Shown: piece after piece, positions 23,934 through 32,584 of the stretch
Numbering within the stretch: the stretch's first letter is position 1
How the letters are laid out: every line of letters starts with the position of its first letter
Assembly (NCBI GenBank): GCA_006218035.1
Contig: VBWC01000019.1
Location: 1 to 33,366 of the forward strand
Source of the DNA: Gammaproteobacteria bacterium
GTDB lineage: Bacteria; Pseudomonadota; Gammaproteobacteria; VBWC01
DNA length: 33,366 nucleotides
Direction: 5' to 3'
Notes under the pieces: generated by a model
Databases searched by the model: none
What the model was told of the DNA's origin: nothing
The model's input: only the letters and a program-made list of their open reading frames with translations
Made by a program: the position numbers and the translations under genes

Positions 23934-26246
23934 TCACCGGGAATACGTATGGCGAAGCTCGGAGATCACGATGTTATCGTTGCGCCGCTCCACCTCCAGT
24001 CTGATGCGACCCAGGTACGCCTGTACCGCGCGCCGTCCTTTCGCACGGACGGTCACCGTGAACTCACCCTCGCCGCGCGACGTGTCGCCCGCCTCGCTCC
24101 AGCGAACACCGGTCACGACCATGTTGCGCGCCTCTGTCACGTCAAACAACTTGCGATACTCATCGGTTACGCCATTGCGGCCGGTCGAATCATTGGTTTT
24201 AACGTCGTCGGCGAGCAGGCCGGACAAAGACGCGAGGTTTCCCTGTTGATAGGCGCTGGTAAACCGCGATACGAGCTTGTCCAGTTCGACCCGGGGTATG
24301 TCATCAGTAACCGGCACCGGCACGGTTTCCGCGGACGCAACCGCAACGTCGGCAGGGGCGGCGGCGGCGCTTTCCCGCATCTCGATTGCTTGCCCGGTCA
24401 CGGTGGCGCTCGATTCATCACGCCGGGCAAGCCCCGGTCCGGGGACCGGGTGGCGTGCCGCCAGCCCGGCGCCGGCGGCGGAACGCTGTAGTTCCGCGGC
24501 GCGCGGCACCTGCGTCCCGGCTAATTTTGCCGGCACAATCTTCGCCGCGACCGCTGCCGCAGCGGCCCCACTGGCATCGGCGGATGGCGACGCGGGTTTT
24601 TCTGACGGATCACTCGCTGCTACGTCGGCGTCTGACACGCTGTTATTGTCTTCGTCGGTTTGCCAGTGCCGTCTTGCTCCGTCGTTATCGCGCCGCGTGG
24701 CGACCGGCGCGTTGTTGGGTATACCGCCGGTTCGCTCGTTCCTCTCCCGACCATCCAGCATAGCGCTCGAATGATCGGCTCGCAGAACGCCGATGATATC
24801 GTGATCGCCCCGAACGTCGGCGGACGGGAACGATTTCGTCTGCGTTGGCGGGTTCGCCACGTTCAGTCCAGCGACGATGTCCGGGAAAGACTGCACAGGC
24901 TGCACCCACTGCGGCGGGTCGGGTCGCGCAATTTCCACTGGCGATCCACCGGTGCTTGTCCGCGCGCCGCTCTGCCAGTTTCTTGCAGCAGCGGTATCCT
25001 TTGCGACCGCCGGCAGAATGCCGATGAAGATATCGCTGCCAACGGGACGCTGCCCCTTTAATGCGTTCGCTGACAGCGTATTGTCAGGCGCGCTCACCGC
25101 GGTGAGCAGTAACGTCACCAAGGCGGCGCCTGCCGCGATATTCCCGCGCGACGTTGGTGTGCGCTGCAACCCTTGAGGTACGGTAATGCCGGAAACCGCT
25201 ACCGGCGGCAACGCCGCGGCAAGCGTGTCCGCTGCGGCGCCGCCGAAGACCGGTCCGTTCCTGACGACGGGGTTCCTGCGCATAACTTCCGGCGCCGGAG
25301 TGCGCGCGATATTAGCGTTAGCGGCAACCGGCGCCACGCACGATCGCGCCGGACCAGTATCGCCGGTGCCGGAAGCCGAAAGGGTCCGCAACGGCATAAC
25401 AACTTCCGTCGTAGAACCGAACGTTTCGTTCAGTCCGCCGATCTCTTCGTACAACTCCTGTATGACACGCGCGATGATCTCATCGGTAATGACATGACTC
25501 TTCTCCAGACTGCTGCACAACAGTAACCGCTGGCATATCAGGTTGATCCTGCGCGGATTGCCGCCACTATATTGATTCACGGCCATGTAGGCGGCATCGG
25601 TGAAACGCGGATTTCCTTCCCAACCGGCCCGGCGCAAACGATGTTCAATATATTCGGTAACCTCGGACGGCAGCAGCGGGCTTAGCTGATACGCGGCGAT
25701 TACGCGTTCCTTGAGCAAATCCACGCTGGCGCCATCACACTTGTTTCGTAATTCAATGGTACCCAGCAAAATACATTGAAAAAGCGCCCTGGCTCCGAAT
25801 TGCAGATTGGAGAGCATCCGCAATTCCTCGATAGACTCACTCGGCAGGTTCTGGGCTTCGTCGATCAACAGAATCACGCGCTGTCCGTCGCGGACGCGCG
25901 CAAGCATGAACTGACGCAAATTCTTGAGCGCGGAGGCCTTGTCGCCGCACCGCGTCAGACCGAAGGCATCCGAAATGGCGTAGAGCATCTCCTCCGGCTC
26001 CAGCGACGCGATCGCCAATTCGCCCACAATCACGTCCGTTTGCTGCAGTTCGCTCAACAACATCCGGGAAAGTTCGGTCTTGCCCGCCCCGGACTCGCCG
26101 GTGACCACAATAAAACCTTCACATTGCAACATTCCGTAACGCAAGTACGCCAACGCGCCGTTATGGGTGCCGCTCGCGAAGAAAAACTGCGGGTCCGGCG
26201 TCAGACGGAACGGATTCGTATGCAGCCCGTAAAAGTGTTCATACAT
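23934..26246 (-). CDS. ExeA/exosortase-type AAA ATPase with membrane segment and NTF2-like domain
   Basis: 770 residues from the ATG at 26246, GGGAGAAG upstream. It begins MYEHFYGLHTNPFRLTPDPQ, the opening of ExeA/GspA and XrtA-associated ATPases. Walker A GESGAGKT is at 50-57 and Walker B VILLIDEAQN at 124-133, with sensor and winged regions to about 270. After a linker there is one hydrophobic segment (GNIAAGAALVTLLLTAVSA, near 375), then about 250 disordered Ala/Pro/Ser-rich residues, and a C-terminal NTF2/SnoaL-like domain (about 655-770: LVSRFTSAYQQGNLASLSGL ... ISELRHTYSR). So the ATPase is cytosolic and the C-domain probably periplasmic. ExeA carries a peptidoglycan-binding domain there instead. 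It leads the three-gene operon; a dyad lies 153 bp upstream. Confidence 0.9.
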   Translation of the reverse strand: MYEHFYGLHTNPFRLTPDPQFFFASGTHNGALAYLRYGMLQCEGFIVVTGESGAGKTELSRMLLSELQQTDVIVGELAIASLEPEEMLYAISDAFGLTRCGDKASALKNLRQFMLARVRDGQRVILLIDEAQNLPSESIEELRMLSNLQFGARALFQCILLGTIELRNKCDGASVDLLKERVIAAYQLSPLLPSEVTEYIEHRLRRAGWEGNPRFTDAAYMAVNQYSGGNPRRINLICQRLLLCSSLEKSHVITDEIIARVIQELYEEIGGLNETFGSTTEVVMPLRTLSASGTGDTGPARSCVAPVAANANIARTPAPEVMRRNPVVRNGPVFGGAAADTLAAALPPVAVSGITVPQGLQRTPTSRGNIAAGAALVTLLLTAVSAPDNTLSANALKGQRPVGSDIFIGILPAVAKDTAAARNWQSGARTSTGGSPVEIARPDPPQWVQPVQSFPDIVAGLNVANPPTQTKSFPSADVRGDHDIIGVLRADHSSAMLDGRERNERTGGIPNNAPVATRRDNDGARRHWQTDEDNNSVSDADVAASDPSEKPASPSADASGAAAAAVAAKIVPAKLAGTQVPRAAELQRSAAGAGLAARHPVPGPGLARRDESSATVTGQAIEMRESAAAAPADVAVASAETVPVPVTDDIPRVELDKLVSRFTSAYQQGNLASLSGLLADDVKTNDSTGRNGVTDEYRKLFDVTEARNMVVTGVRWSEAGDTSRGEGEFTVTVRAKGRRAVQAYLGRIRLEVERRNDNIVISELRHTYSR

Positions 26247-26399
26247 GATCGGTATTCTTCTCCCGAACCGATGGATAGGGGCCATACACTCTGGATGCAG
26301 GAAATTGCAACATAAACCCCGGATATACGATATGCGACGGGTAACCGTGCGCCACTCTGAAACTACAGGGCCAGCGTAGCTTCAATACTGCGCGCGGTC

Positions 26400-26415
26400 G
26401 GTACGGTGACGCACA
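26400..26415. promoter_or_regulatory. TGTG-N8-CACA-like dyad, site 4
   Basis: GGTACGGTGACGCACA matches the sites at 13908 and 19504 at 13 of 16 bases. It lies 153 bp upstream of the ATPase start and could control the envelope operon. Confidence 0.5.
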
Positions 26416-26902
26416 TAAGACGACAGGCTCCTGGTTGCGGATGTAATCACTTCAGGTAACCGGAGCCGGGATTGACAGAAAGGGTGTTTTACTGCGAGAC
26501 CGCCGGATCCCCGCGGATGCCGCCCCAACTTACGACGGTACAATATTCGCTTTTTTATGAGGGCCGTGTCGCGACATTCCCACTATAGCGACGCAGGGAT
26601 AATCGATCGTTCTCACCAAACCTGATGTCCCTTACAGTTAGCGATCCATCGCTTCCCTGACCCATGATCTTGCGCATTTGCTTATGCATCATGCGCATAT
26701 GCTTCCCATGTCTTGCGGTTATTCATCGTATTTTGCAGCGATGAGCTGTCTGTTACGCCTGGTAATCGGGACTTGACATGGATGCTTTTACATTGAGAGT
26801 GCATGTTGTTCCGTGCGTTATCGTACATAGACTGCGTTTATGTGGCGCCAACGTCGACCGGGCTTACCTGAACATGACCAATCAGCGAGTGAAACGATAG
26901 AC

Positions 26903-26951
26903 GTTTATATGCCCAATGGCTTGAGGGTGTTCAGCCATTGGGCATATAAAC
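26903..26951. repeat. Perfect 19-bp inverted repeat hairpin
   Basis: GTTTATATGCCCAATGGCT (26903-26921) and its exact complement (26933-26951) enclose an 11-nt loop. No T tract follows on either strand, so it is not a classic terminator. It could be a structured RNA, a cruciform-forming site or a mobile-element end. Confidence 0.75.
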
Positions 26952-27070
26952 ATCTCGGGCATCGGATCCCACGGGGGTGAACGCTACTTGATGGTCAAAA
27001 AACGCGGTCGATTGCTTGCTGTGCTATAGAGTAATCGCCAGTGACTTCCCCCAGGCAGCCACTGTTAGCC

Positions 27071-27090
27071 CCTTGCCTTGCCTTGCCTTG
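27071..27090. repeat. Pentanucleotide tandem repeat (CCTTG)4
   Basis: Four perfect CCTTG units followed by a degenerate CCCTG. It lies about 240 bp upstream of the hybrid kinase gene and outside coding sequence. Such tracts can change length by slippage. Confidence 0.8.
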
Positions 27091-27123
27091 CCCTGCCTCC
27101 GCTTTGCATATATTTCCGCTTTA

Positions 27124-27139
27124 TGTGCGACAACGTACG
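27124..27139. promoter_or_regulatory. TGTG-N8-CACA-like dyad, site 5
   Basis: TGTGCGACAACGTACG; its reverse complement CGTACGTTGTCGCACA matches the sites at 13908 and 19504 at 13 of 16 bases. It lies 188 bp upstream of the hybrid kinase start. Confidence 0.5.
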
Positions 27140-27327
27140 GAGAACGGCTGACTTGATCGCTATCGTGACAATTTACGCTCATAATTCCTCCACGAACTCG
27201 ATCTCCGCGCACCTGCAAGCAACATGCATTTTTCTGTGCAGGATGAGGTATAAGTAATGAGAGGTGCTGCTGGTACCTTCGGCCACGCGATCCGCCAGAC
27301 TAATTCGCGCTTTAACAGAGGTCGGCC

Positions 27328-30300
27328 ATGTCCAAAATAATCCGCGGTCCCGCCATTCTCGACACCGCCGCTGGTACCACGGCGAGCATCACCGAGGTTC
27401 AACGCCAGGAGGCCTTGCTTAAAACCGGGGCCCTGCAGAGCGCAATCTTCAACAGCGCCAATTTCTCGAGTATCGCCACTGACGCGAAGGGCGTGATTCA
27501 AATATTCAATGTCGGCGCCGAGCGCATGCTGGGCTACACAGCCGCCGACGTGATGAACAAGATCACCCCGGCCGACATTTCCGATCCGCAGGAAGTGATC
27601 GCGCGCGCCCAAGCATTGAGCCTGGAGCTGGCAACCCCGATTAGGCCGGGCTTCGAGGCATTGGTGTTCAAGGCCTCGCGCGGCATCGAGGACATCTACG
27701 AGCTGACCTATATCCGCAAGGACGGCAGCCGCTTTCCGGCCATCGTGTCGGTCACAGCGCTGCGCGATGCGGAGGACGCCATCATCGGCTACCTGTTGAT
27801 CGGCACCGACAACACCGCGCGCAAGCAAGTCGAAGCCGAGCAACAGCGTTTGCTCGAGATTCAGGAGAAGACGAATAAACAACTGCAGCAGGCCAACGTC
27901 ACCTTGCAGGTCAGCGAGGAAAAGCTCGCCGTTACGCTCAACTCCATCGGCGATGCCGTGATAGCTACCGATGCCGGAGCGCGCGTGACACTCCTGAACC
28001 CCCTTGCCGAACAGCTCACCGGTTGGACACAGGTATTAGCCACCGGTCGCCCGGTGGACGAGATTTTTCACATCATCAACAAAGAAACCCGTCAACCCGC
28101 CACTATCCCGGTAATGGAAACCTTGGCGCATGGCACGATACAAGGTCTGGCCAACCACACCGTACTGATTGCACGCGATGGTAGCGAGTGCGATATCGCC
28201 GACAGTTGCGCACCGATTCGCGACCGCGACAGTCAGGTGATCGGGGCAGTGCTGGTGTTCCGCGATGTCACCGGGGAATATGCAGTGCAGCAGGCCTTGC
28301 GCGACAGTGCCGCGCAGATCCAGACGATACTCAATACCGTAGTGGACGGCATCATCACCTTCCATGCCCGCGGCGGCACCGTCGAGACGGTTAACCCGGC
28401 CGCCGAGCGCATGTTTGGCTATACCGCCGCAGAGCTCATCGGCCAAAACTTCAGCCTGCTGATACCCGAGCTTGATCGAGACCAGCGCAATGGCAATGGT
28501 TCCCTCGAGTATTACAGTGCGAGCGATGAGGCGCGCGCCAGCGGCCTCGGACGCGAGGTTATGGGCCAGCGCAAGGATGGCAGCATTTTCCCGATGGAGA
28601 TGGCGGTAAGCGAGATGTGGCTAGGCCAGCGTTACTTCACCGGAATTTTACGTGATATCACCGCGCGCAAGCAGGCGGAAGCGGCGCTGCTCAAAGCGGG
28701 TGCCCTGCAGAGCGCAATTTTCAACAGCGCCAACTTCTCGAGCATCGCCACTGACGCGAAGGGAGTCATTCAGATCTTCAACGTTGGCGCGGAACGCATG
28801 CTGGGCTACACAGCCGCCGACGTGATGAACAAGATCACGCCGGCCGACATTTCGGATCCGCAGGAAGTGATCGCGCGCGCCAATACGTTGAGCGTAGAAC
28901 TCTCCACACCGATTGCGCCAGGCTTCGAGGCATTGGTGTTCAAGGCGTCACGCGGCATCGAGGACATCTATGAGCTGACCTACATCCGCAAGGATGGCAG
29001 CCGCTTCCCGGCAGTCGTGTCGGTCACGGCACTGCGCGATGCTAAAAACGCGATTATCGGCTACCTGTTGATCGGCACCGACAACACCGCGCGCAAGCAG
29101 GTCGAAGCAGAACAGAAGTTGCTCGATCAGCGACTGCGCGACCAGCAGTTCTACACGCGCTCTCTGATCGAATCCAACATCGATGCGCTGATGACCACCG
29201 ATCCGTCCGGCATCATTACCGACGTCAACAAGCAGATGGAGGCGCTCACCGGTTGCACGCGCGACGAGTTGATTGGTGCGCCGTTCAAGAATTACTTCAC
29301 CGATCCGGAGCGGGCCGAGGCGGGCATCAAACTGGTGCTGAGCGAAAAGAAGGTCACCGACTACGAGCTCACCGCGCGCGCCAGGGACGGCAAGGAAACG
29401 GTGGTGTCCTACAATGCGACCACCTTCTATGACCGCGACAGGAAGCTGCAGGGCGTGTTCGCCGCTGCGCGCGACGTCACCGAACGCAAACGCCTGGATC
29501 AGGTACTGCAGGAAAAGAACGTCGAGTTGACCAACGCCAAGGCCGTGGCGGAAAAAGCCAACCTCGCCAAATCGGATTTCCTTTCCAGCATGAGCCATGA
29601 GTTGCGCTCCCCGCTCAATGCGATCCTCGGTTTCGCCCAGTTAATGGAGTCGGGTTCGCCGCTGCCAACACCCACCCAAAAGGCCAGCATCGACCAGATT
29701 CTTCAGGCGGGATGGTATCTGCTGGAGTTGATTAACGAAATCCTCGATCTCGCGTTGATCGAGTCCGGCAAGCTGTCGCTGTCGCTGGAACCCATATATC
29801 TGCCCGAAGTGCTGCTCGATTGCCAAGCCATGATCGAACCGCAGGCACAAAAAAGCGGCATCCGCATCAGCTTTCCTCAGCTTGAAATCCCGTACTTCGT
29901 TAAAGCCGACCGGACCCGGGTGAAGCAGGTCCTCATCAATCTGCTTTCCAACGCGATCAAATACAACCGCGCGGGGGGGACGGTCGAAGTGGCGTGCAGT
30001 GTGAACACAGCGGAGCGCATACGTATCAGCGTGCAGGATACCGGTGAAGGATTGTCCCCGGAAAAACTTGCGCAACTGTTTCAGCCGTTCAATCGTCTCG
30101 GACAAGAGGCCAGCGCCGAGGAGGGCACCGGCATCGGCCTGATGGTGAGCAAGCGGCTGGTCGAATTGATGGCGGGCGAAATCGGCGTGGAAAGCACCGT
30201 CGGGGTGGGCAGCGTGTTCTGGATCGAACTGAACCTGGCAGCCGCACAACAACTTGCCGCCGGTACAGACGAACCGCTCCCGCTGCTTCAAGCGCATGTC

Positions 30301-30726
30301 CCACGTGGCGCAGCGCTGCGCACCCTGCTGTATGTAGAAGACAACCGGGCAAACATGCAGCTGGTCGAGCAAATCATCGCGCGTCGTCCCGACATGCGCT
30401 TGTTGAGTGCGGGGGATGGCACGCGCGGCATCGCGCTGGCGCGCATCCATCAGCCGGAGGTGATCCTGATGGACATCAATCTGCCTGGCATCAGCGGTAT
30501 CCAGGCGCTGAAAATCCTGCGTGAAGATCCGGTAACGGCGCACATCCCGGTGCTTGCCATCAGTGCCAATGCCATGCCACGCGATATCCAGAAAGGCCTG
30601 GAAGCAGGATTCTTCCGCTATCTCACCAAGCCGATCAAAGTCAACGAGTTCATGGAGGCGCTGGACATGGCGCTGGAACTTGCGGAAGCGGAATTAGACG
30701 GTGCAGTCGTGCCAGGTCCCACGTGA
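27328..30726 (+). CDS. Multi-PAS hybrid histidine kinase with C-terminal receiver
   Basis: 1132 residues, no membrane segment, so it is a soluble sensor. Five PAS/PAC units are visible: about 33-165, 195-320, 325-450, 455-590 and 605-715. The first and fourth are near-identical. The HisKA box SDFLSSMSHELRSPLN has phospho-acceptor His757. The ATPase domain has QVLINLLSNAIKYN, DTGEGLSPEKL and GTGIGLMVSKRLVE, all intact. The C-terminal receiver (about 1000-1120) has LLYVEDN and phospho-Asp1049 in LMDINLPG with Lys in LTKPIK. The gene starts a four-gene plus-strand operon and its stop overlaps the next start. The signal is unknown; PAS domains could bind haem, flavin or small ligands, but no cofactor residues stand out. 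Confidence 0.95.
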   Translation: MSKIIRGPAILDTAAGTTASITEVQRQEALLKTGALQSAIFNSANFSSIATDAKGVIQIFNVGAERMLGYTAADVMNKITPADISDPQEVIARAQALSLELATPIRPGFEALVFKASRGIEDIYELTYIRKDGSRFPAIVSVTALRDAEDAIIGYLLIGTDNTARKQVEAEQQRLLEIQEKTNKQLQQANVTLQVSEEKLAVTLNSIGDAVIATDAGARVTLLNPLAEQLTGWTQVLATGRPVDEIFHIINKETRQPATIPVMETLAHGTIQGLANHTVLIARDGSECDIADSCAPIRDRDSQVIGAVLVFRDVTGEYAVQQALRDSAAQIQTILNTVVDGIITFHARGGTVETVNPAAERMFGYTAAELIGQNFSLLIPELDRDQRNGNGSLEYYSASDEARASGLGREVMGQRKDGSIFPMEMAVSEMWLGQRYFTGILRDITARKQAEAALLKAGALQSAIFNSANFSSIATDAKGVIQIFNVGAERMLGYTAADVMNKITPADISDPQEVIARANTLSVELSTPIAPGFEALVFKASRGIEDIYELTYIRKDGSRFPAVVSVTALRDAKNAIIGYLLIGTDNTARKQVEAEQKLLDQRLRDQQFYTRSLIESNIDALMTTDPSGIITDVNKQMEALTGCTRDELIGAPFKNYFTDPERAEAGIKLVLSEKKVTDYELTARARDGKETVVSYNATTFYDRDRKLQGVFAAARDVTERKRLDQVLQEKNVELTNAKAVAEKANLAKSDFLSSMSHELRSPLNAILGFAQLMESGSPLPTPTQKASIDQILQAGWYLLELINEILDLALIESGKLSLSLEPIYLPEVLLDCQAMIEPQAQKSGIRISFPQLEIPYFVKADRTRVKQVLINLLSNAIKYNRAGGTVEVACSVNTAERIRISVQDTGEGLSPEKLAQLFQPFNRLGQEASAEEGTGIGLMVSKRLVELMAGEIGVESTVGVGSVFWIELNLAAAQQLAAGTDEPLPLLQAHVPRGAALRTLLYVEDNRANMQLVEQIIARRPDMRLLSAGDGTRGIALARIHQPEVILMDINLPGISGIQALKILREDPVTAHIPVLAISANAMPRDIQKGLEAGFFRYLTKPIKVNEFMEALDMALELAEAELDGAVVPGPT

Positions 30727-31682
30727 TGATTAGTAACGTCGATATTCTTAACGCCAGTATTCTGATCGTGGACGATCAGGAAGCCAGCGTGCAGGTGTTG
30801 GAAAACATGCTGCGGGAAGCCGGCTATCGGTGCATTACGCCAACGATGGATCCGTATGCCGTCTGCGCGCTGCATCGTGACAACCACTACGACCTGATTT
30901 TGCTCGATCTGCAGATGCCCGGCATGGATGGCTTCCAGGTGATGGAACGCCTGAGGGAAATCGAAATCGATGGCTATGTTCCGATACTCGTGATCACCGC
31001 CCAACCGGACCACAAGCTGCGGGCACTGGCCTCCGGCGCGAAAGACTTCATCAGCAAACCATTTGATCTGATAGAAGCCAGGACACGTATTCACAACATG
31101 CTGGAGGTGCGGTTGTTGTACAAGCAACTCGAGCATTACGGGCGTGAGCTGGAATCCCTGGCGCTGCATGACGCGCTGACCGGCCTGCCGAACAGGCGGC
31201 TTTTAAATGACCGGCTTTCGTCGGCCATCGCGCACGCGCGCAGGAACAAGCGCACCATGGCGGTGATGTATTTGGATTTGGATGGGTTTAAGGAGATCAA
31301 CGACACCATGGGTCACAATGCCGGTGACACGCTGCTGAGCATGGTCGCCGCTCGCCTGGTGGCCGCGGTGCGTCAGGAGGACACGGTGGCGCGCCTGGGT
31401 GGCGACGAATTCGTGATCGTGTTATGGGAACTAAATCATGCCGATGATGTGGCCAAGCTGGTATCGAAAGTTATCCAGGCCGTGTCACAACCCTATCGCA
31501 TTCAGGACCACGGCGTCGTCATGACCGTCAGCGTCGGTATCGGTATTTATCCCACGCATGGTGAAGAGGTGGAAACGCTGATGAAGAGTGCGGATCTGGC
31601 CCTGTATGAGGCCAAGCGTACAGGCAAGAACGATTATCGTATTGCGGCGCGCACCGACCGGTTGGCGATGGCGCGTAGTTGA
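30726..31682 (+). CDS. Response regulator diguanylate cyclase (REC-GGDEF)
   Basis: 318 residues. The start overlaps the kinase stop by one base (TGATG), so translation is coupled. The receiver (about 10-130) has the acidic pair Asp16-Asp17, phospho-Asp61 in LILLDLQMPGMDGF, VITAQ and ISKPFD. The GGDEF domain (about 150-310) has LGGDEF at 224-229, LTGLPNRRLLNDRL, YLDLDGFKEINDTMGH and the RxxD inhibitory site RQED five residues before GGDEF. It should make c-di-GMP when phosphorylated, with product feedback. The neighbouring hybrid kinase is the obvious phosphodonor, directly or via a phosphotransfer protein not seen here. Confidence 0.95.
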   Translation: MISNVDILNASILIVDDQEASVQVLENMLREAGYRCITPTMDPYAVCALHRDNHYDLILLDLQMPGMDGFQVMERLREIEIDGYVPILVITAQPDHKLRALASGAKDFISKPFDLIEARTRIHNMLEVRLLYKQLEHYGRELESLALHDALTGLPNRRLLNDRLSSAIAHARRNKRTMAVMYLDLDGFKEINDTMGHNAGDTLLSMVAARLVAAVRQEDTVARLGGDEFVIVLWELNHADDVAKLVSKVIQAVSQPYRIQDHGVVMTVSVGIGIYPTHGEEVETLMKSADLALYEAKRTGKNDYRIAARTDRLAMARS

Positions 31683-31738
31683 CGTCACCTGTCGTCATAG
31701 AGCTGAATCTCAATTTAAACGAAGGAAAACGTTTTTTT

Positions 31739-32560
31739 ATGGTGAGTAACGCTGATATTCTTAACGCCGGCATCCTGATCGTAGACGATCAGGATGCCAA
31801 TGTGCAGCTGCTGGAGCAAATGCTGCGTGAGGCCGGCTACACCTGCGTTGCCTCGACCATGAAGCCACAGGAGGTCTGCGCCCTGCATCGCAAGAACCGC
31901 TATGATCTGATTCTGCTCGATCTGCAGATGCCCGGCATGGACGGCTTCGAGGTGATGGAAGGTCTCAAGACAAATGCTGCGGATGTCTACCTTCCGGTCA
32001 TTGTGCTCACGGCCCAGCCCGGTCACAAGCTGCGCGCGTTGCAGGCCGGCGCAAAGGATTTCATCAGCAAGCCGTTCGATCTGGTCGAAGTCAGGACGCG
32101 CATCCACAACATGCTCGAAGTGCGGCTGTTGTACAAAACACTCGAGAATTACAGCAAGGTTCTGGAACAGACGGTGCAGGAACGGACCGCCGAACTGCGC
32201 GAAAGCGAAGCACGCTATCGCAGCCTGACCGAACTGGCCTCCGACTGGTACTGGGAGCAGGACGAGCACGGGAACTTCACCAGGGTTTCCGGCCCGGTCC
32301 TGGAGATGCTCGGAATCCGGGTCGATACCTTGGCGGGAGAATCAAGCAGTGTTCGATTGGCGGGCTGGAACGAGGCAGAGCGGGAAGTACTACAGACAAA
32401 GATTGCCGCCCGGCAGCCATTCCTGGACTTCGCATTCAGCCGCGTCAACGCCGATGGCTCGCAACAAAAGTTTCGGGTGAGCGGGGAACCGATGTTCAAC
32501 CAGTCCGCCCGCTTCATCGGTTACCGCGGAATCGGTGTGGAAATCACTGCAAAGAATTAG
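31739..32560 (+). CDS. Receiver-PAS protein without an output domain
   Basis: 273 residues from the ATG at 31739, GAAGGA about 12 nt upstream. The receiver (about 10-130) is a paralogue of the preceding gene's: both begin MxSNxDILNAxILIVDDQ and share CALHR, YDLILLDLQMPGMDGF with Asp61 and the LRAxxxGAKDFISKPFDL segment. A short helical linker (LEQTVQERTAELRESEARYR) leads into one PAS/PAC domain (about 160-270, ASDWYWEQDEHGNFTRVSG ... GYRGIGVEIT), where the protein ends. Homologous PAS domains usually continue into kinase or GGDEF/EAL modules, so this is either truncated or acts by protein contact. The next gene, a Crp-type regulator, starts 24 bp on. Confidence 0.92.
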   Translation: MVSNADILNAGILIVDDQDANVQLLEQMLREAGYTCVASTMKPQEVCALHRKNRYDLILLDLQMPGMDGFEVMEGLKTNAADVYLPVIVLTAQPGHKLRALQAGAKDFISKPFDLVEVRTRIHNMLEVRLLYKTLENYSKVLEQTVQERTAELRESEARYRSLTELASDWYWEQDEHGNFTRVSGPVLEMLGIRVDTLAGESSSVRLAGWNEAEREVLQTKIAARQPFLDFAFSRVNADGSQQKFRVSGEPMFNQSARFIGYRGIGVEITAKN

Positions 32561-32584
32561 AACACGGAATTTTGATAGCCCGCC

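Larger units (their letters stand above)
26247..27327. other. Long divergent intergenic region (about 1.08 kb)
   Basis: No protein gene is supported on either strand. It separates the minus-strand ATPase operon from the plus-strand kinase operon. It holds two of the five dyads (26400 and 27124), a perfect 19-bp hairpin (26903-26951) and a pentanucleotide repeat (27071-27090). Its size leaves room for a small RNA, which cannot be judged by eye. Confidence 0.5.

Noticed and set aside
26640-26720. ATGCGCAT-rich stretch as a possible iteron or origin
   Set aside because: The units are irregular and few, and no replication gene is near.
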